A stretch of DNA of 64,000 nt from the NCBI GenBank assembly GCA_003339415.1, contig PDHQ01000027.1, positions 1-64,000 of the forward strand, in the 5' to 3' direction. This document shows, piece by piece, positions 1-10,910 of the stretch (its first letter is position 1; each line of letters starts with the position of its first letter). Source of the stretch: Ophiocordyceps camponoti-saundersi (nom. inval.) (Eukaryota; Ascomycota; Sordariomycetes; Hypocreales; Ophiocordycipitaceae). The translations under genes were made by a program, and so were the position numbers. Under the pieces are notes generated by a model that saw only the letters and a list, made by a program, of their open reading frames with translations, ran no database searches and had not been told where the DNA came from.

Positions 1-3000
1 TCTCCCCCTCTCCTCCTCTCCTCCTCTCCTCCTCTCCTCTCCTCTCTCTTCGAACACGCTTCTCTTTCTCCTCAGCCGCCGCCGCCCCCCGCTTCCTCGC
101 GGCCGGCGTCCTGCGCCTCGGCCCCCCCCCCCCCCCCCCCCTCTCCTCTCCCCCCCCCCCCCCCCCCTCCTTCAGCTCCCCCAGGGAACCCCCCTATATC
201 CCATACCACCTACAGAAGCCAGAGGTCAGTCGCAAGGAGCCATCCACTACTCTGGTCCCCACGCAGACTCTCAGGGCGAGAGAGCGCGCGTTGCGGCATC
301 CATTCTAACAAGACGCAAATCCCACGCCTCCCCCGCCTTGTCGATTGCCGTCCCGACCCGCGCCATTCGCCACAGTGGCTGTGGCTAGAGCCGGCTACTC
401 CTAGACATGAAACGCTTACAGGTGCATCATCGGCCCGTTAGCTACGTTTAGAGCAGAGACGCCGACACCGACTTTGTTCTCTGCAAGACAACCTGAGAAG
501 AAAGAAGGCTTTTTGTCTTAGACAGGGAAGGGAAAGAAAGAAAAAAGGACAGAAAGAGAGGGAAAGTAACATCTCTCCCTCTCTCTCTCTCTCTTACTCT
601 GCTGATTGATGTTGGCTGACTGACTCGCTCACACTATGCTCTCTCGTACCGCCGTTGACAAGATTGCAGGCCTTTCAAAAGACCCCCAGGGGTTAGAAGG
701 GGCCAGAATTTTGGGGGGGGAGGGGGCCGTGTCTCCGTGTAAAAGCATCACCGATGATTGGCAGGACCAGTCTCTCCGGCGGGAGAACTCCCTTGTCCCC
801 CCACGTCTACCCCCAGCTTGGCGGGATGCTTGGCGCGCGAAAGAAGCAGCGCATCGCTCCGTCGTCCCGTGGCCCGGTCTAGGCCGACGAAGGGGTGAGG
901 TATTCGTACATACATACCTATGTAATCCGTACTTCGGACACTACATATGTACATACATACGGACGATACATACATACATTCATACGTGCATACGTGCACA
1001 CAGCATGCCAGCCCGTCGCACAGGCAGCGCCTCACTTTGTTCGCTCAGACATGCATCGTGTGGGAGCATGCGGGGACGCGTCTGTCTTCTTGTTAGTGTT
1101 AGACTGTTAGGTGTGCCGCCCGAGCCACATCATCTCGTCGTGGCTGTGCAAATCGACGTCGGATCATGGTGGCAAACCACCGTCACTACCTATCTTCTGT
1201 GGCAAACGCTTTGTGGCGTTCAGATCGCATTGGCTTGCCTCTCTGCTTATAGGCACGGCCGGCCCGGTGGCTCCCCCTACACCACTCAGGAGTACGGTGT
1301 ACCTACCTAGCCAGTTAAAGGCCAAGGTCCCCCCGTTCGGCCACATCAGATGACTCCGGCATGACCAGGCACGCCATTGGAGTGCGCCACAGGGCACGTC
1401 TTTCCCCGGCCTGCTGCATATCAGCCACCGGGCCTAAAATGTCCCCCGGCCACGGCTATTGGCTTCCGCCTCACGCACCGCGTACATTGGTGTTGTCTTT
1501 GGGCTGAGAGCATGATGATGAAACGCATGTTATACGTAAGGTATGGTGAAGTTTTGAACGGGTCTTTGACGATTTCGTGCAACGTCTTCCAATGAGAAGA
1601 CGCCACAATGTTGTGCTAGGTGGGTTGGTTGTTGTTCTGTTGTTGTTGCTCGCCACCTACCTAGGTAGAGGATACGCAAAGAGTCATTTACACGACTTGC
1701 CTACCTAATTGACTACATGACTAGTAATCCGTAGGTAGGTGTGAATTCCGGCTATCGATGACTTGTGTGTAGTAGGTAGGTAGGTATGTAGGTACTGAGT
1801 AGTAGGCAGGATAAACTGGCCCGCCGCACACAGAAAAGGGTATTATGCATCATCCCGCAGTCTTTCTCCTTCATCTCCATATCAGTCTCATGAGGGGGAA
1901 AAAAAGGGGGAGGGGGATTCGAATAGTGATGACGAGTCGAGAAACGTGGCTCGGCTTGCTCAACGTATCTACCTACCTAGGTAGCTATGTCTGTGTATAA
2001 TCACTACCTGGGTAGGTAGTTAGACTGCCCTAGGACGAGACCTCTTGTCGTCGTCGACTCAGTTCAGTGGAGCTTTGTGTATTAAGATGGTGGTGACCTC
2101 CTTTATCCGTACTTGTTTCTGTTTGGGTACACTCCCTTCTTCTCTCGATGACTAGGTACCTATTCGATGAGACGACTTGGCTTTGAATTTCGAGCCACCC
2201 TATTCTTTACAGTTCTCATCGCGAATGCTGATAAGGGGGGGTTTGGATGTGTGATTGATACACATGGTTACCTACCTATGAATGGGTGGGTGGATGAAAC
2301 AGATACACATCCATACATACTTTCCCCACGAACGTGTTGGGATGAATTCATGAATCAGACAGAGCTTTTTCATTACTAGTAGATCCTGGGCTCGTGTCTC
2401 ACCTGCTTCTCTTTACCCCCTTTTTTCCATCGATGTTTCTCTTATTCCCCCTTGAATTCTCTCATCCTTTAAAACCGTTTGTTTACGCTCCAAATCACAC
2501 TCTCACTCTCTCTTCTCCGTAGCGTGTCGATGCTTCGGCGCTAGGCTGAGGCGAAACGGCCACATGGCATCATAGCTGCAGGGGCGATCCGGCTGTGGCT
2601 GGTGACGCGACACGCTGGCAGCATCGGCCGCGCCCCTTGTGCAATCTCCGGTTTGCCAACCAGCAAACAAAGTCTGGCCTGTCGCACCGTCAGACAGAGG
2701 TAGCGAGGGAGATGAGGAAGAGTGAAGGAAGAAGTAGAAGAAGAAGAAGAAGGGAAAAAAGGGGAGAGAAGGGGGAACAACAACAACAGTGGGTTTGGGT
2801 TTTAAGTGAGTGAGTGACAGCCATCGGGGAGTTTTTTTTTTCTTCCCTCTTGCTCCTCTCTGCGGATAGAGTCTCAGTGTTACTACTACGCATGTAAACA
2901 CGGACGGGACGGATTCAGGGCTCGGAAAGGGCCGATGACAGCGTCGCACGCTCTTTTTATTATTTAATTTTCTAAGTGGGTGTCTTTGGTGTGTGTGAGA

Positions 3001-3322
3001 GGGTGTGAGTGTCTCTGTCTCTCTGTCTCTCTGTCTCTTGTCTGTGTCTCTTGTCTCCGTTCCGATCTGGTGATGACGATTGATGACGGGACGGGAAGAG
3101 GTGCAGAGCATCTTCATGTTCTTTTTATAGTGCTGACCTACCCTACATCTATCATGATGAAATGAAATGCACGTATGATGATCGTAGGCACATTGTGGAT
3201 GCAAGATTGTCAGGAGAAGAAAAAGAACGGAACGACCTGCAGAAACGAATCATCTCTTCTACCTATGTAGGTACGCTAACGGGTAGAAAAGGAGAGGCGA
3301 CCTTCAAGTGGCGGTGAATCCG

Positions 3323-3324
<2 letters not shown>

Positions 3325-3386
<62 letters not shown>
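3325..3386. repeat. (CAT)n trinucleotide microsatellite, about 20 copies
   Basis: An uninterrupted CAT/ATC run of about 62 bp in non-coding DNA. It reads as poly-Ile on one strand and poly-Met on the other, but nothing suggests it is translated. Confidence 0.95.
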
Positions 3387-3487
3387 GACAGGATAGGATA
3401 GGCAGGTACGGCTCACCAGCTTTTGTTTCCTGCGAGACGGGAAAGGCTTCAGCCTCAGTACAGGCATATCGTGGCCTGAGCGGGACT

Positions 3488-3625
3488 CTCTCCACCTCTC
3501 TCCACCTTTCCCCACCTCTTCACCTCTCTCCACCTCTCTCTCCACCTCTCTCTCCACCACCTCTCTCTCTCCACCACCTCTCTCTCCTCCACCACCTCTC
3601 TCTCCTCCACCACCTCATCTCTTCC
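3488..3625. repeat. Pyrimidine-rich tandem tract (CCACCTCTCTC-like units)
   Basis: About 140 bp made of imperfect repeats of CTCTCCACC / CCACCTCTCTC. One strand is almost purely pyrimidine with periodic CAC. It is non-coding and its unit length drifts along the tract. Confidence 0.8.
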
Positions 3626-4263
3626 TCTCGCTTCCCCAGTCTCCTCCACTGAAGACGACACCGGAGACAACTACCTCCGACTACAGGGTGGGACGAATCG
3701 CATTCAATTGCCCTCCTCCAACTCATGTTTGATATCATTGTCCTCGTCCTCGATCCCTAATTCCCTGACCTTGTCCTCTGTTACCATCACGAGTCGCCAC
3801 GATATTCCTCCTCCTCCTCCTCCTCCTCATCCTTCCTTCTCGATACTACCCTTTCTGCCCGCTCTCGACCAAACCAACCCCCCCCTCCCCCAACGGCTTC
3901 CAGACCGGGCTTCCCCTGGCCAGAATACCAGACCGCTCGCTCTCCGCGCTAGCCATGCCTCCAATGTCTCGTCTCACCCAATTATGACTCACCCCGTCCG
4001 GGGTGTGACGTGGGGGTTGGCCGAGCCGTTTCATGACAGCCCGTCCATCGGATCCGACATTGTGGACCGCCCAAATTGCTGCAGACGCCACGACTGGATG
4101 ATCTGCTACTGCCTGTCAGTGGACTTGGAACCGCCGCACCGGCACGGCCCGATGACGACAGAAGTCGCTTCCCTAAAGCAGCGTCTGCCACAACACGTCG
4201 CCCTCTCCTTCTCAATGAGGACTGATTTATCATGACTGTTCTGCGAGCGACGCTTCAACCATC

Positions 4264-5390
4264 GTGGCCAACAAGCCGCCCAGCTCCAGCTCCTTTCCTC
4301 AGCCCTACGCCGCTATCGACATAATCGCTTCAGTTTCTTCAGCCTTTGCTCTGGAACTGTCTGGCGAAAATGCCGAGAGTCCTCGGACATGGCCGCTGTG
4401 TTGCATCTGCGTTTGGCCTCTTCTCAGTTCCGAGATGAGGACTGATGATGCTACTTCTTGCACTGCTGACGCGGGCCGCAGAGCTTGCTTGGGCGCCGTC
4501 ATAACCTCCAATGCGCCCGGCGCCGTTATCAACATCGCTCGTACCGATTACCTCGCCAACGCCATGTCGCTCTTTGCCTTGATACCCTTCAACGGCCCGG
4601 CCACCGGTCCCGTCTTACTGGGACGCAAGGTGATGCGTTCGAGGCGGCAGACGGGCGACCCCACAGGGTTGTGTCGATGTGACCAGCAGACCGTCGACTC
4701 TCGGACCAGGTGTGGTGATATCTCAGCAGACCCTTTGTGCTTTCTGCCACGGAGCCGATTCAACGGCTCGTTAACTTTAAGCAAGCTGTACGGATTACTC
4801 CTACTGCTTTTGTGATGCACGTATTGTGTCCCGTTTGTCCTTTTCTCCTGATCGATATATAACGCTCCAGACTTTCCATCGTCTGGGGCAAATTCTGCCT
4901 CTACTTCGTCGCGTATCCAATCGTCTTCTCCCAGCATCCGAAGTGGGTGAACTCGGCGTCTCCGGCCTTTCCTTGGTCGGCATCGGCGTTGGCACTATAG
5001 CCGCCATCATTCCGGAGCCCCTATCCGGTCGCCTTATCCTGACGTAGAGGTAGCCGCGCGATGCCGCCAACAGACGGGTGCAGCCCGAAATCCGAGGCAT
5101 AATCACGGTCTTGGGCGCCGTTTCGACCAGCGCAAGACAGTGTATGTAGGTCAACTACCTAGGTAGGCTAGGTAGGCTTCGCGTGCACCTGCCTGCCCGA
5201 GTCAATCCCCTTGGCCATCCCTATCGGCTTCGACGTCCTCGTAGACTCGGCGACTCTCTCGGCTTCATCTACCGCTCAAATCACCTGTGTCGGCATCAAC
5301 AGCATCCGGGCCGCCAGCAGCCTCACCAGCAACGCCATGATCCAGAATATCTCTGGCGGCGTTGTTCCGTCGGCCTGACCAAGTCTGTAT
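4264..5390 (+). pseudogene. Decayed MFS (major facilitator) transporter, drug:H+ antiporter type
   Basis: The reading frame is broken by stops and shifts, but successive frames carry recognisable MFS pieces in the right order. Around 4558-4615 the translation reads LANAMSLFALIPFNGPATGP, the usual segment after the cytoplasmic loop of 12-TM drug transporters. It is followed at once by PVLLGRKVMRSRRQTGDP, which resembles the central-loop LLRRKAxxLRxETGD motif, so the intervening helices appear to be deleted. Another frame gives STEPI, then YFVAYPIVFSQHPKW near 4900-4950, like the TEPI...FEAYPIVF helix 7-8 region. Then come VGIGVGTIAAIIPEPL (about 4980-5020) and, around 5200-5330, IPLAIPIGFDVLVDSATLSA, like late helices. 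In-frame stops (for example after LLIDI, near 4857) and frame changes rule out a working transporter. Family assignment rests on recognised motifs only; substrate is unknown. Confidence 0.72.
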
Positions 5391-5697
5391 AAATAGGTAT
5401 GCAGACAAACGCTATCGTGTCCGCTCTATGCCTTGCCTATGCCCATGCATCTCCTTGGTGTTTTCGGCGTTGGAGTAAGTAGGTAGGAAGTCAGGATCCG
5501 CGTCCGGGAGTACCGGCTGTAGTGAAGCTTTCTCAGTGAGGACAGGCTAGAGATAAGGTGAGTCTGGATAGAGAAAGAGAGAAGAATGAAATCTAGAAAA
5601 AAAAAAGGGTAAGAAAAAAATGAGAAAAAAAGACGAATAACAAAGGGATAAGGCTCGATCGAGAAAAAAAAATGATTGTCAATCGTTCTTTAGGAAC
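5391..5697. other. A-rich spacer between pseudogene and tRNA
   Basis: This spacer holds a few short TAGGTAGG blocks and several poly-A runs (about 5596-5672). No gene is visible. The last A run is the tRNA terminator on the minus strand. Confidence 0.6.
5664..5672 (-). terminator. RNA polymerase III terminator of tRNA-Lys
   Basis: Read on the minus strand this is a run of nine T residues about 26 nt beyond the tRNA 3' end, a standard Pol III stop signal. Confidence 0.7.
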
Positions 5698-5780
5698 AGC
5701 CCGATGCGGGGGTCGAACCCGCAACCTTGAGATTTCGTGATACTAAGAGTCTCACGCTCTACCGATTGAGCTAACCGGGC
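5698..5780 (-). tRNA. tRNA-Lys (anticodon CUU) with a 10-nt intron
   Basis: On the minus strand the sequence folds as a full tRNA. The acceptor arms GCCCGGT and ATCGGGC pair (with one G-T). The D arm follows TTAGCTCAATCGGTAGAGC and the T arm is GCGGG-TTCGACC-CCCGC. The anticodon stem TGAGA/TCTCA encloses C-T-CTT-A-A once a 10-nt insert (GTATCACGAA) after the base 3' of the anticodon is removed; this is the canonical position of nuclear tRNA introns. The mature RNA would be 73 nt before CCA addition. Anticodon CTT reads lysine codon AAG, a common codon in GC-rich fungal genes. A TATATATA lies upstream and a T run downstream. I cannot tell whether other copies exist. Confidence 0.93.
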
Positions 5781-5818
5781 AAGTGCCGGACTTGTTGAAA
5801 GGGGAGGTAACAATTCAG

Positions 5819-5826
5819 TATATATA
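5819..5826 (-). promoter_or_regulatory. TATA-like element upstream of tRNA-Lys
   Basis: TATATATA lies about 39-46 bp upstream of the tRNA first base on the minus strand. Upstream TATA elements assist Pol III transcription in some fungi, for example fission yeast. The role here is inferred from position. Confidence 0.4.
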
Positions 5827-6647
5827 CCCTTTTTTTGCCCTACTTCGCTTAGTCAGTCTCTGCACAGCACGACGCGTCAACTTCGTACCATTGTCAGCGA
5901 CGCTATCCGTACTATATTGATTACGGATACATCCTACGCCTCGTGCAATGGCCTCACCCTCAGTCTTCTGGGAGTGAACCCACAATCGGATTGGCTTGTG
6001 AGTGCCCTCTCACGATAGCACAGCATAGCACAGCATAAACCCCATCATCAAGTACGGCCTACAGCATGGGTAGAAATAGAAGCAACGACATTCGACAGCA
6101 AGAGAGGGGAAAAGGGGGCCTCTCAACGTTTTTGCGTAGTATGAATAGAATTTGCCTAGGTCAATCACTTACGCTGCCCATGACGGCGCCTTTCAGTGCC
6201 TCTTCCCCTATTTCCCCTCCCCATTTACAAATCCCTGTCATCATCTGCCTGCCAGGCAGTCATACATGACCGCATGCACCGCCATCACCACCATCACCAC
6301 CAACATCGCCGCCGCCGCCGCACGTCTTCCTTAGTCTCCCCATCACGCGCCTGCAGTAGCGACGCCCCTACTCTTGGTCCGTCGCGGCCTCTTGGCTTCG
6401 CTTAGGAAAAACAGCAAAGGCCTCCGGTGCGGTCGTGTCCAAAAGTGAAGAAGAAAAGAAAGAAAGAAAGAAAACTCCCGTCCCTCGCCCTGCCCATCGC
6501 CCGGAGATCACCCATCTCCTGAGCTCCTTTTTTTTTTCTTTCCCTTCCGGGAACCTTCCGGCCCCTCTGCTCTCCTTCGTGACCCGACTGTGACCTGTAA
6601 AGGGCGGCAGCAGGTCGCCGTATCTCCTGGCAACATGGTTAGCCCTA
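5827..6647. other. Intergenic / 3' flank of eIF2A
   Basis: No gene recognised. It includes a CACCATCACCACC run near 6281-6310, a poly-A block near 6530 on the minus strand, and the probable 3' UTR of the eIF2A gene on its right side. Confidence 0.55.
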
Positions 6648-8728
6648 CTACTCCTTCTCCATCGCCTCGAGCTCTCGCAGCACAACCGCTTTGGTGTTGA
6701 TTTTCTTAAGTTGCGTGTCCTCGAGCTTCTCTCCGCCGGCCAAGCGCATTTCCAGGTCTTCAATGGCCCGCATCTTCTTCTGCAGACTCCGAATCTTCTT
6801 AGCCATGGGGTTCTGCGTCGTATCACCATCACCCGCACCATGCGGTGGGGGCGCGCCGTCAGGGGCAATGGCTCGCTGGTGCGCATCGCCGCGGCCGTTG
6901 TGCTTTGACCGAGTTCGATACTCTCGGCCGTTGCCGTTCATGTGCCCGCGTCTCTCCGGGCTCCGACCCTCTCCTCCGGAAGCGAAGCCGTGGTCGTGAG
7001 CCGGAGGGTTCAGGCTCGCCCCGCCATTTGACTCGGCCTCTGGTCTCCCTTCCGCTTGGCCCTTCTTGTTCCTCTTCTTTTTGTTATGGTTGTTCCTTCG
7101 ACCCGCGCCGTCATGGTCGAGCGGCTCGGCACCGGGCACAAACCTCGACGGACCGTGGCCGTCGGCCGCCTCGGCGCCGGGAACCCCTCGGCGCGGCCGT
7201 CCGAACCCATTGGCACCGACCCCGTTGCTGACTTGGTGGGCGGCGCCGCCCTCGTCCTCACGCTTAAAGTGCAGAGGCGTCGACAGGCCTCGAGCCCCTG
7301 GGGGACGATAGGCGCCCGCTGGCTTGCTCGGCGTCTTGATGGTACCGAGATATGCCGTAGCCGAGGCGTGAGCGGTCGGCACCGGGTCAAGGGGGTCGCT
7401 GCCTTCATCGCCGCCAGCGGCAGGTCGCCACAGCACGCCGTAGAGCTCGACCATGTCTTCGTTATACATGATGCCACCGCCAACGTGCCACAGCTTGACG
7501 CCATTGTCGACGCGCAACCGGGGCGACGTCGTGGCCGTCATGATGTACCGGCTGTCGGCGCTCCACTCGCAAACGCTGGGATTCCCGCTCTCGATGGTGC
7601 AGATTTTGCGATAGTCCTTGTTCAGGTCGTATACATCGATCTGGCCGGCGAAATTGCCGAAGCCGGCGACGAGGACGAAGCGGCCATTTGGCGAAAAGGT
7701 GATGGTGTTGCGCGGTGCGAGCGGAAACGAGTGCTTCACGACGGCGCGGTCGTTGAAGATGGTGGCCTTGGCCGGCGTGTAACCGTACACGACGCCAAAC
7801 TCGCACGAGTTGGGAGACCACGAGACGTCGTGAATGGGACCCTCCTTATCTAGCGAGACGCGCGCGTCAAATGCGCCATCGGTAGTGAGCAGGTAGAGCG
7901 TCGTCTCGCCGTAATAACTCTTGCCGGACTTATCGACGTCGGTCTGGGCCAGCACGAGAATGCTGGATCCGCGTCTGTTCCACTTGAGCTGCACCTTATC
8001 GCCCTTGAAAAAGGTCTTTTGCGAAATGGGGTTCTCGAACATGGGCACGTTGTAGACCTTGACGGCAGCCGGTTGACCCTGGGTGACGTTAGCTGTCAAG
8101 ACCGGAAGGCGATTGGCTCCAACAGCGACAGTTTATCTACCTTACGTTCCGGTACAAACACGGCGACGGCATGGTTCTGGCTGCCTGGAGCCAAGGCAAA
8201 ATTGGCGGCGCCCTCGACGCGAAGCTTGTTCCAGACGGTGCCTAGGTCATGGCTCTCGAAGAAGTGCACCTCGTTGGTGACGAGGCGAGCGCAGTACTTT
8301 TCGTCGGCTGTGTACTGGAGATTCCAACCGCCTTGCTGCTTCTGGACGAAGCGAGCTAGAGGGTGCTTGTCGGACCCGGCGACGCCCTCCTCCGAAGTGC
8401 GCCAAATCTTGAGGTTCTTGGTCGCGTCGCCGGCCTCATCCTTGGCAGGACGCTCCCAGGTGATGACGAAGGTGCCAAGAGGGGAGAAGCCGAGCTCGTA
8501 GACGTTGGCAATTGGCAAATTCAGTAGCTGATGGCCGGTGGACGCGTCGACGGCGGTGACTGATTCGGGTGAGGCCCAGGCAAAGTATCGTCCACAGGGC
8601 GAGTAGGCGCAGCAACGCAGGTTCCCTTCGGGCTTGGCGAACCCAGCGAGTGGTTCGTAGACCGGGGCGGCGTCAAAGATGCCGATGGTCTTCTGGGTAC
8701 GATAGGCGAACTGCAATGGAGATGCCAT
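6648..8728 (-). CDS. Eukaryotic translation initiation factor 2A (eIF2A)
   Basis: Two exons (8728-8141 and 8078-6648) joined by a 62-bp phase-0 intron encode 672 residues. eIF2A is a WD-repeat factor that can bring initiator tRNA to the 40S subunit without GTP and is linked to non-canonical initiation; it acts in the cytosol. The N-terminal two thirds (about 1-430) are the beta-propeller. They include SPCGRYFAWASPES near 46-59 and the family signature WSPNSCEFGVVYGYTPA at about 283-299. A Gly/Arg/Asn-rich linker follows (about 470-610). The last 60 residues form the charged coiled coil (SLQKKMRAIEDLEMRLAGGE) that ends eIF2A proteins. Donor AAG|GTAGAT and acceptor CACCCAG preceded by CTAAC fit fungal introns. 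Length and order are normal; yeast and animal proteins are about 580-640 residues. The first ATG in frame at 8728 is preceded by non-coding CT-rich DNA. Confidence 0.93.
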
Positions 8729-9749
8729 GGCTAGTCAAAGTCACAGGACCTATTGCAGTTGGGTCGAGGAGAGATGGATGGGGTTGCAATCTTCTCAAAA
8801 AGGGTTCGTCGGTTGAGAGTTGACGCGGCGTCCGAGTCGAAGAAGAAGGACGACAGAGATTTGAGAGACCAGGAGGGAGAGGCGAAGGGGGAGAAAAAGG
8901 GATGGCGTCGTCGGCTGCAGGACCGTTGATGAGCGCGCTTCGGCTCTCTGATGCGAAGACGGTGATTTTTTTTCCTTTTTCGTGGCAATTTGGGTCTTGA
9001 TGAATTGCCGACCGACGGAATTGACGATGAGGAGAAGGCAAGCACCCAAGGAGGCAGGGCGGAGGAGGGAGAAGAGGGAGGAGGGCGATGCTCGGCGGCG
9101 ATGCCGTAGCGTTGTCGTGGCAGAGAGAGAGAGAGAGAGGTGGAGGAGAGAAGCCTGAGAGGAGGGGGGGGGGAGTAGAGAGAGTGAGAGAGGGAGAGCG
9201 GAGAGAAATGTTTTTCCATCCCTACCACTAGAACGCACATATCCGTACTGTACGGAGTACTTAGCAGGAGTGTGGGAGGCGGGTGGTAGGATGGTATCTC
9301 AATACTTTGCCTACTGCGCCACTGGTATCACGGCATAATTACAGCATGCACAACACACTGTGTGGACGAATGTTAATACATACATAAGAGGCCTGTGTCG
9401 CCCTACCTACTACCATGAGTTGATAGGAGTATCTGAAGCGTAATTCGCGACTCATTGGGTTCATCGAACCGACACTCAGCACCTATGTAGAAAGGTACTT
9501 GGAAAACTAGCAAGGAAAAAGTTTAACAGGGGGGAAAAGGGTTAGGACACTCATAGTGATAGTGGTAGAGCAGAGTGATCAACGCCACAACTCGTATTCG
9601 CACTTACTGCCCCATGTACGTACATACCTACATGGTACGTGGTATGGAGAATGGACGAACACAACAGTGCTGCATTCTGCAGGTCAGATGGAATTGATCC
9701 TCCTTTCAAGGGATACTTGCGCTTCTCTAGCTCCCCAGACCACCTAATG
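8729..9749. other. eIF2A promoter and spacer to the RPAP1-like gene
   Basis: About 1 kb without a supported gene. It contains the eIF2A 5' leader (purine-rich on the plus strand, with a GA run at about 9122-9140) and a palindromic ATCCGTACTGTACGGAGTAC at 9241-9260. A stretch near 9590-9640 contains GTAC/CATAC words. Confidence 0.6.
9241..9260. repeat. Inverted ATCCGTAC...GTACGGAG motif
   Basis: A near-palindrome built from ATCCGTAC and GTACGGAGTAC, about 510 bp upstream of the eIF2A start codon. Half-sites recur widely in the non-coding parts of this window. Confidence 0.6.
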
Positions 9750-10910
9750 TCAACGTCCTTTGTGCTGTTCCTTCCAACCGCCCTTGTCGAAAAGCCAAAG
9801 GGCCTCGGTGGCGTAGGCCCGGCTGCCTCGGTGGCCGCCTTCGCCCGCAGTCGCTTCGACAAGGCTCTCCAGCACCCGACCCTTCTTGACCGAGTTCCAG
9901 ACAGCCATGGCAATGGGGTCGTCCTCCGTCTTCCCCCACTCACCACGCCCGAGACGATAGAGGATCCTACCGAGCGTCTGGTAGGCGATGCATCGCTGTG
10001 CGGGCACGGCGCTCCTCGCGAGCCGGGCCAACTCGGCAATGGTATATCCGGCAGCTTCCGGGGCCTCGCCGTGGTGGTGAAGCCCCTTGTTCGATGGGAG
10101 GGACCGGCTCACGCGCGGTGAGAGAAAGCGGCCGCGGAAGTCGAAGCGCAGGGCTGACACGCCAATTTCGGGGTGGGGGTAGTAGGGCGATTCCTTATCG
10201 GCAGGGCTGTCTTTGCTGGGCAAAGGTGCCATCCACGCGAGCTTGCTCGGGTCTGCCGGCAGGTTGGGGAAGTATTTCTCGCGAAGGGTAGCTAGGAAGT
10301 TGGGGTCGGAAGGGTCCAGATCGGGAAGCACCGGCGGCGCGGGAAAATGCGTAGTTTTGGGCTGATCGGTGATGGGAAATAGGTCGGCTGGTATGTGTGT
10401 CGGTGCTTGATTTTCATCGTAGTGGGTTTGACTGATGTTTTTCTCGATTTTGGGCGGCGCGTTGGTCGCCTTCGGGGTGGTAGGAGAAGCCAAGGCGTCT
10501 TCGGGAGGTTCGATCCGTATTTCGGGCGGCAACGCTGGCTGGTCTTGAGTGGCTGGGTAGTCAAAGGGCGACGACTCAGGCTGATGGTCTATGTTGGCCC
10601 TCTGGAGCAGTCGGCGGACCAGATCAGGATTCAGGCCGTTGAGTATCTCTTGCTGAGCCTCTTCAATCTCCTGAGGCGTCATGCTCGCCATAACCTGTCT
10701 GTTCTCCTGGTCTATCCGCCGCATTTCGGACTCGTCTAGCCCGGTCGGGTGGGGAGCGTTCTGGGGCGGAGACGCGGGCTTGGGCTTCGTCCATCGGCGT
10801 CTGTGGCGCGGGAAGCCAGTGTCGGAGGGCGGTGGCGCTGAGAACTGGACGGTTCTAGTGGCATCTGGATCCCGCTCGACAACATCACCGACGAGAAGTG
10901 TTGGTTCCAT
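9750..10910 (-). CDS. RPAP1/Rba50-like RNA polymerase II assembly factor
   Basis: A single exon of 386 codons. Proteins of this family (human RPAP1, yeast Rba50) bind RNA polymerase II subunits and help assemble or import the enzyme. The RPAP1 N-terminal domain is at about 62-108, with the core EIEEAQQEILNGLNPDLVRR. A proline-rich linker follows. The C-terminal RPAP1 domain begins near residue 249 with VSALRFDFRGRFL and continues through the helical AELARLARSAVPAQRCIAYQ block. The length is close to yeast Rba50 (about 440). The start at 10910 is chosen because it gives a conserved-looking N terminus (MEPTLLVGDVVERDP); the frame stays open further upstream, but that stretch looks like leader DNA. 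No intron was needed. It lies tail-to-head upstream of eIF2A on the same strand, with no sign of co-transcription. Confidence 0.88.
   Translation of the reverse strand: MEPTLLVGDVVERDPDATRTVQFSAPPPSDTGFPRHRRRWTKPKPASPPQNAPHPTGLDESEMRRIDQENRQVMASMTPQEIEEAQQEILNGLNPDLVRRLLQRANIDHQPESSPFDYPATQDQPALPPEIRIEPPEDALASPTTPKATNAPPKIEKNISQTHYDENQAPTHIPADLFPITDQPKTTHFPAPPVLPDLDPSDPNFLATLREKYFPNLPADPSKLAWMAPLPSKDSPADKESPYYPHPEIGVSALRFDFRGRFLSPRVSRSLPSNKGLHHHGEAPEAAGYTIAELARLARSAVPAQRCIAYQTLGRILYRLGRGEWGKTEDDPIAMAVWNSVKKGRVLESLVEATAGEGGHRGSRAYATEALWLFDKGGWKEQHKGR

Larger units (their letters stand above)
1..4263. other. Repeat-rich intergenic region, no supported gene
   Basis: No open reading frame here looks like a conserved protein; the longer ones are low-complexity. 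The region opens with CT-rich DNA containing two poly-C runs (122-141 and 150-167). It then carries many short ACCTAGGT/TAGGTAGG blocks (for example around 1666, 1774, 1970, 2008, 3265), ATCCGTA motifs (for example 927, 1723, 2107), a (CAT)20 tract and a CACCTCTCTC-type tandem tract (3488-3625). Part of 3.7-4.26 kb could be the decayed 5' end of the MFS pseudogene that follows, but I could not align it. Confidence 0.6.

Noticed and set aside
122..167. Long poly-C runs as a structural element
   Set aside because: Homopolymers of this length are also prone to sequencing and assembly error; nothing else supports a function.
636..1310. 224-codon frame on the plus strand near the window start
   Set aside because: Includes translated CATACATAC microsatellite and ACCTAC blocks; composition unlike the real genes.
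2503..3204. 233-codon frame on the minus strand
   Set aside because: Low-complexity Ser/Pro/Phe/Arg translation of CT-rich repeats, with no conserved segment.
6264..6335. Poly-His-like coding stretch (CACCATCACCACCATCACC)
   Set aside because: Short simple repeat in the eIF2A 3' flank, not in any conserved frame.
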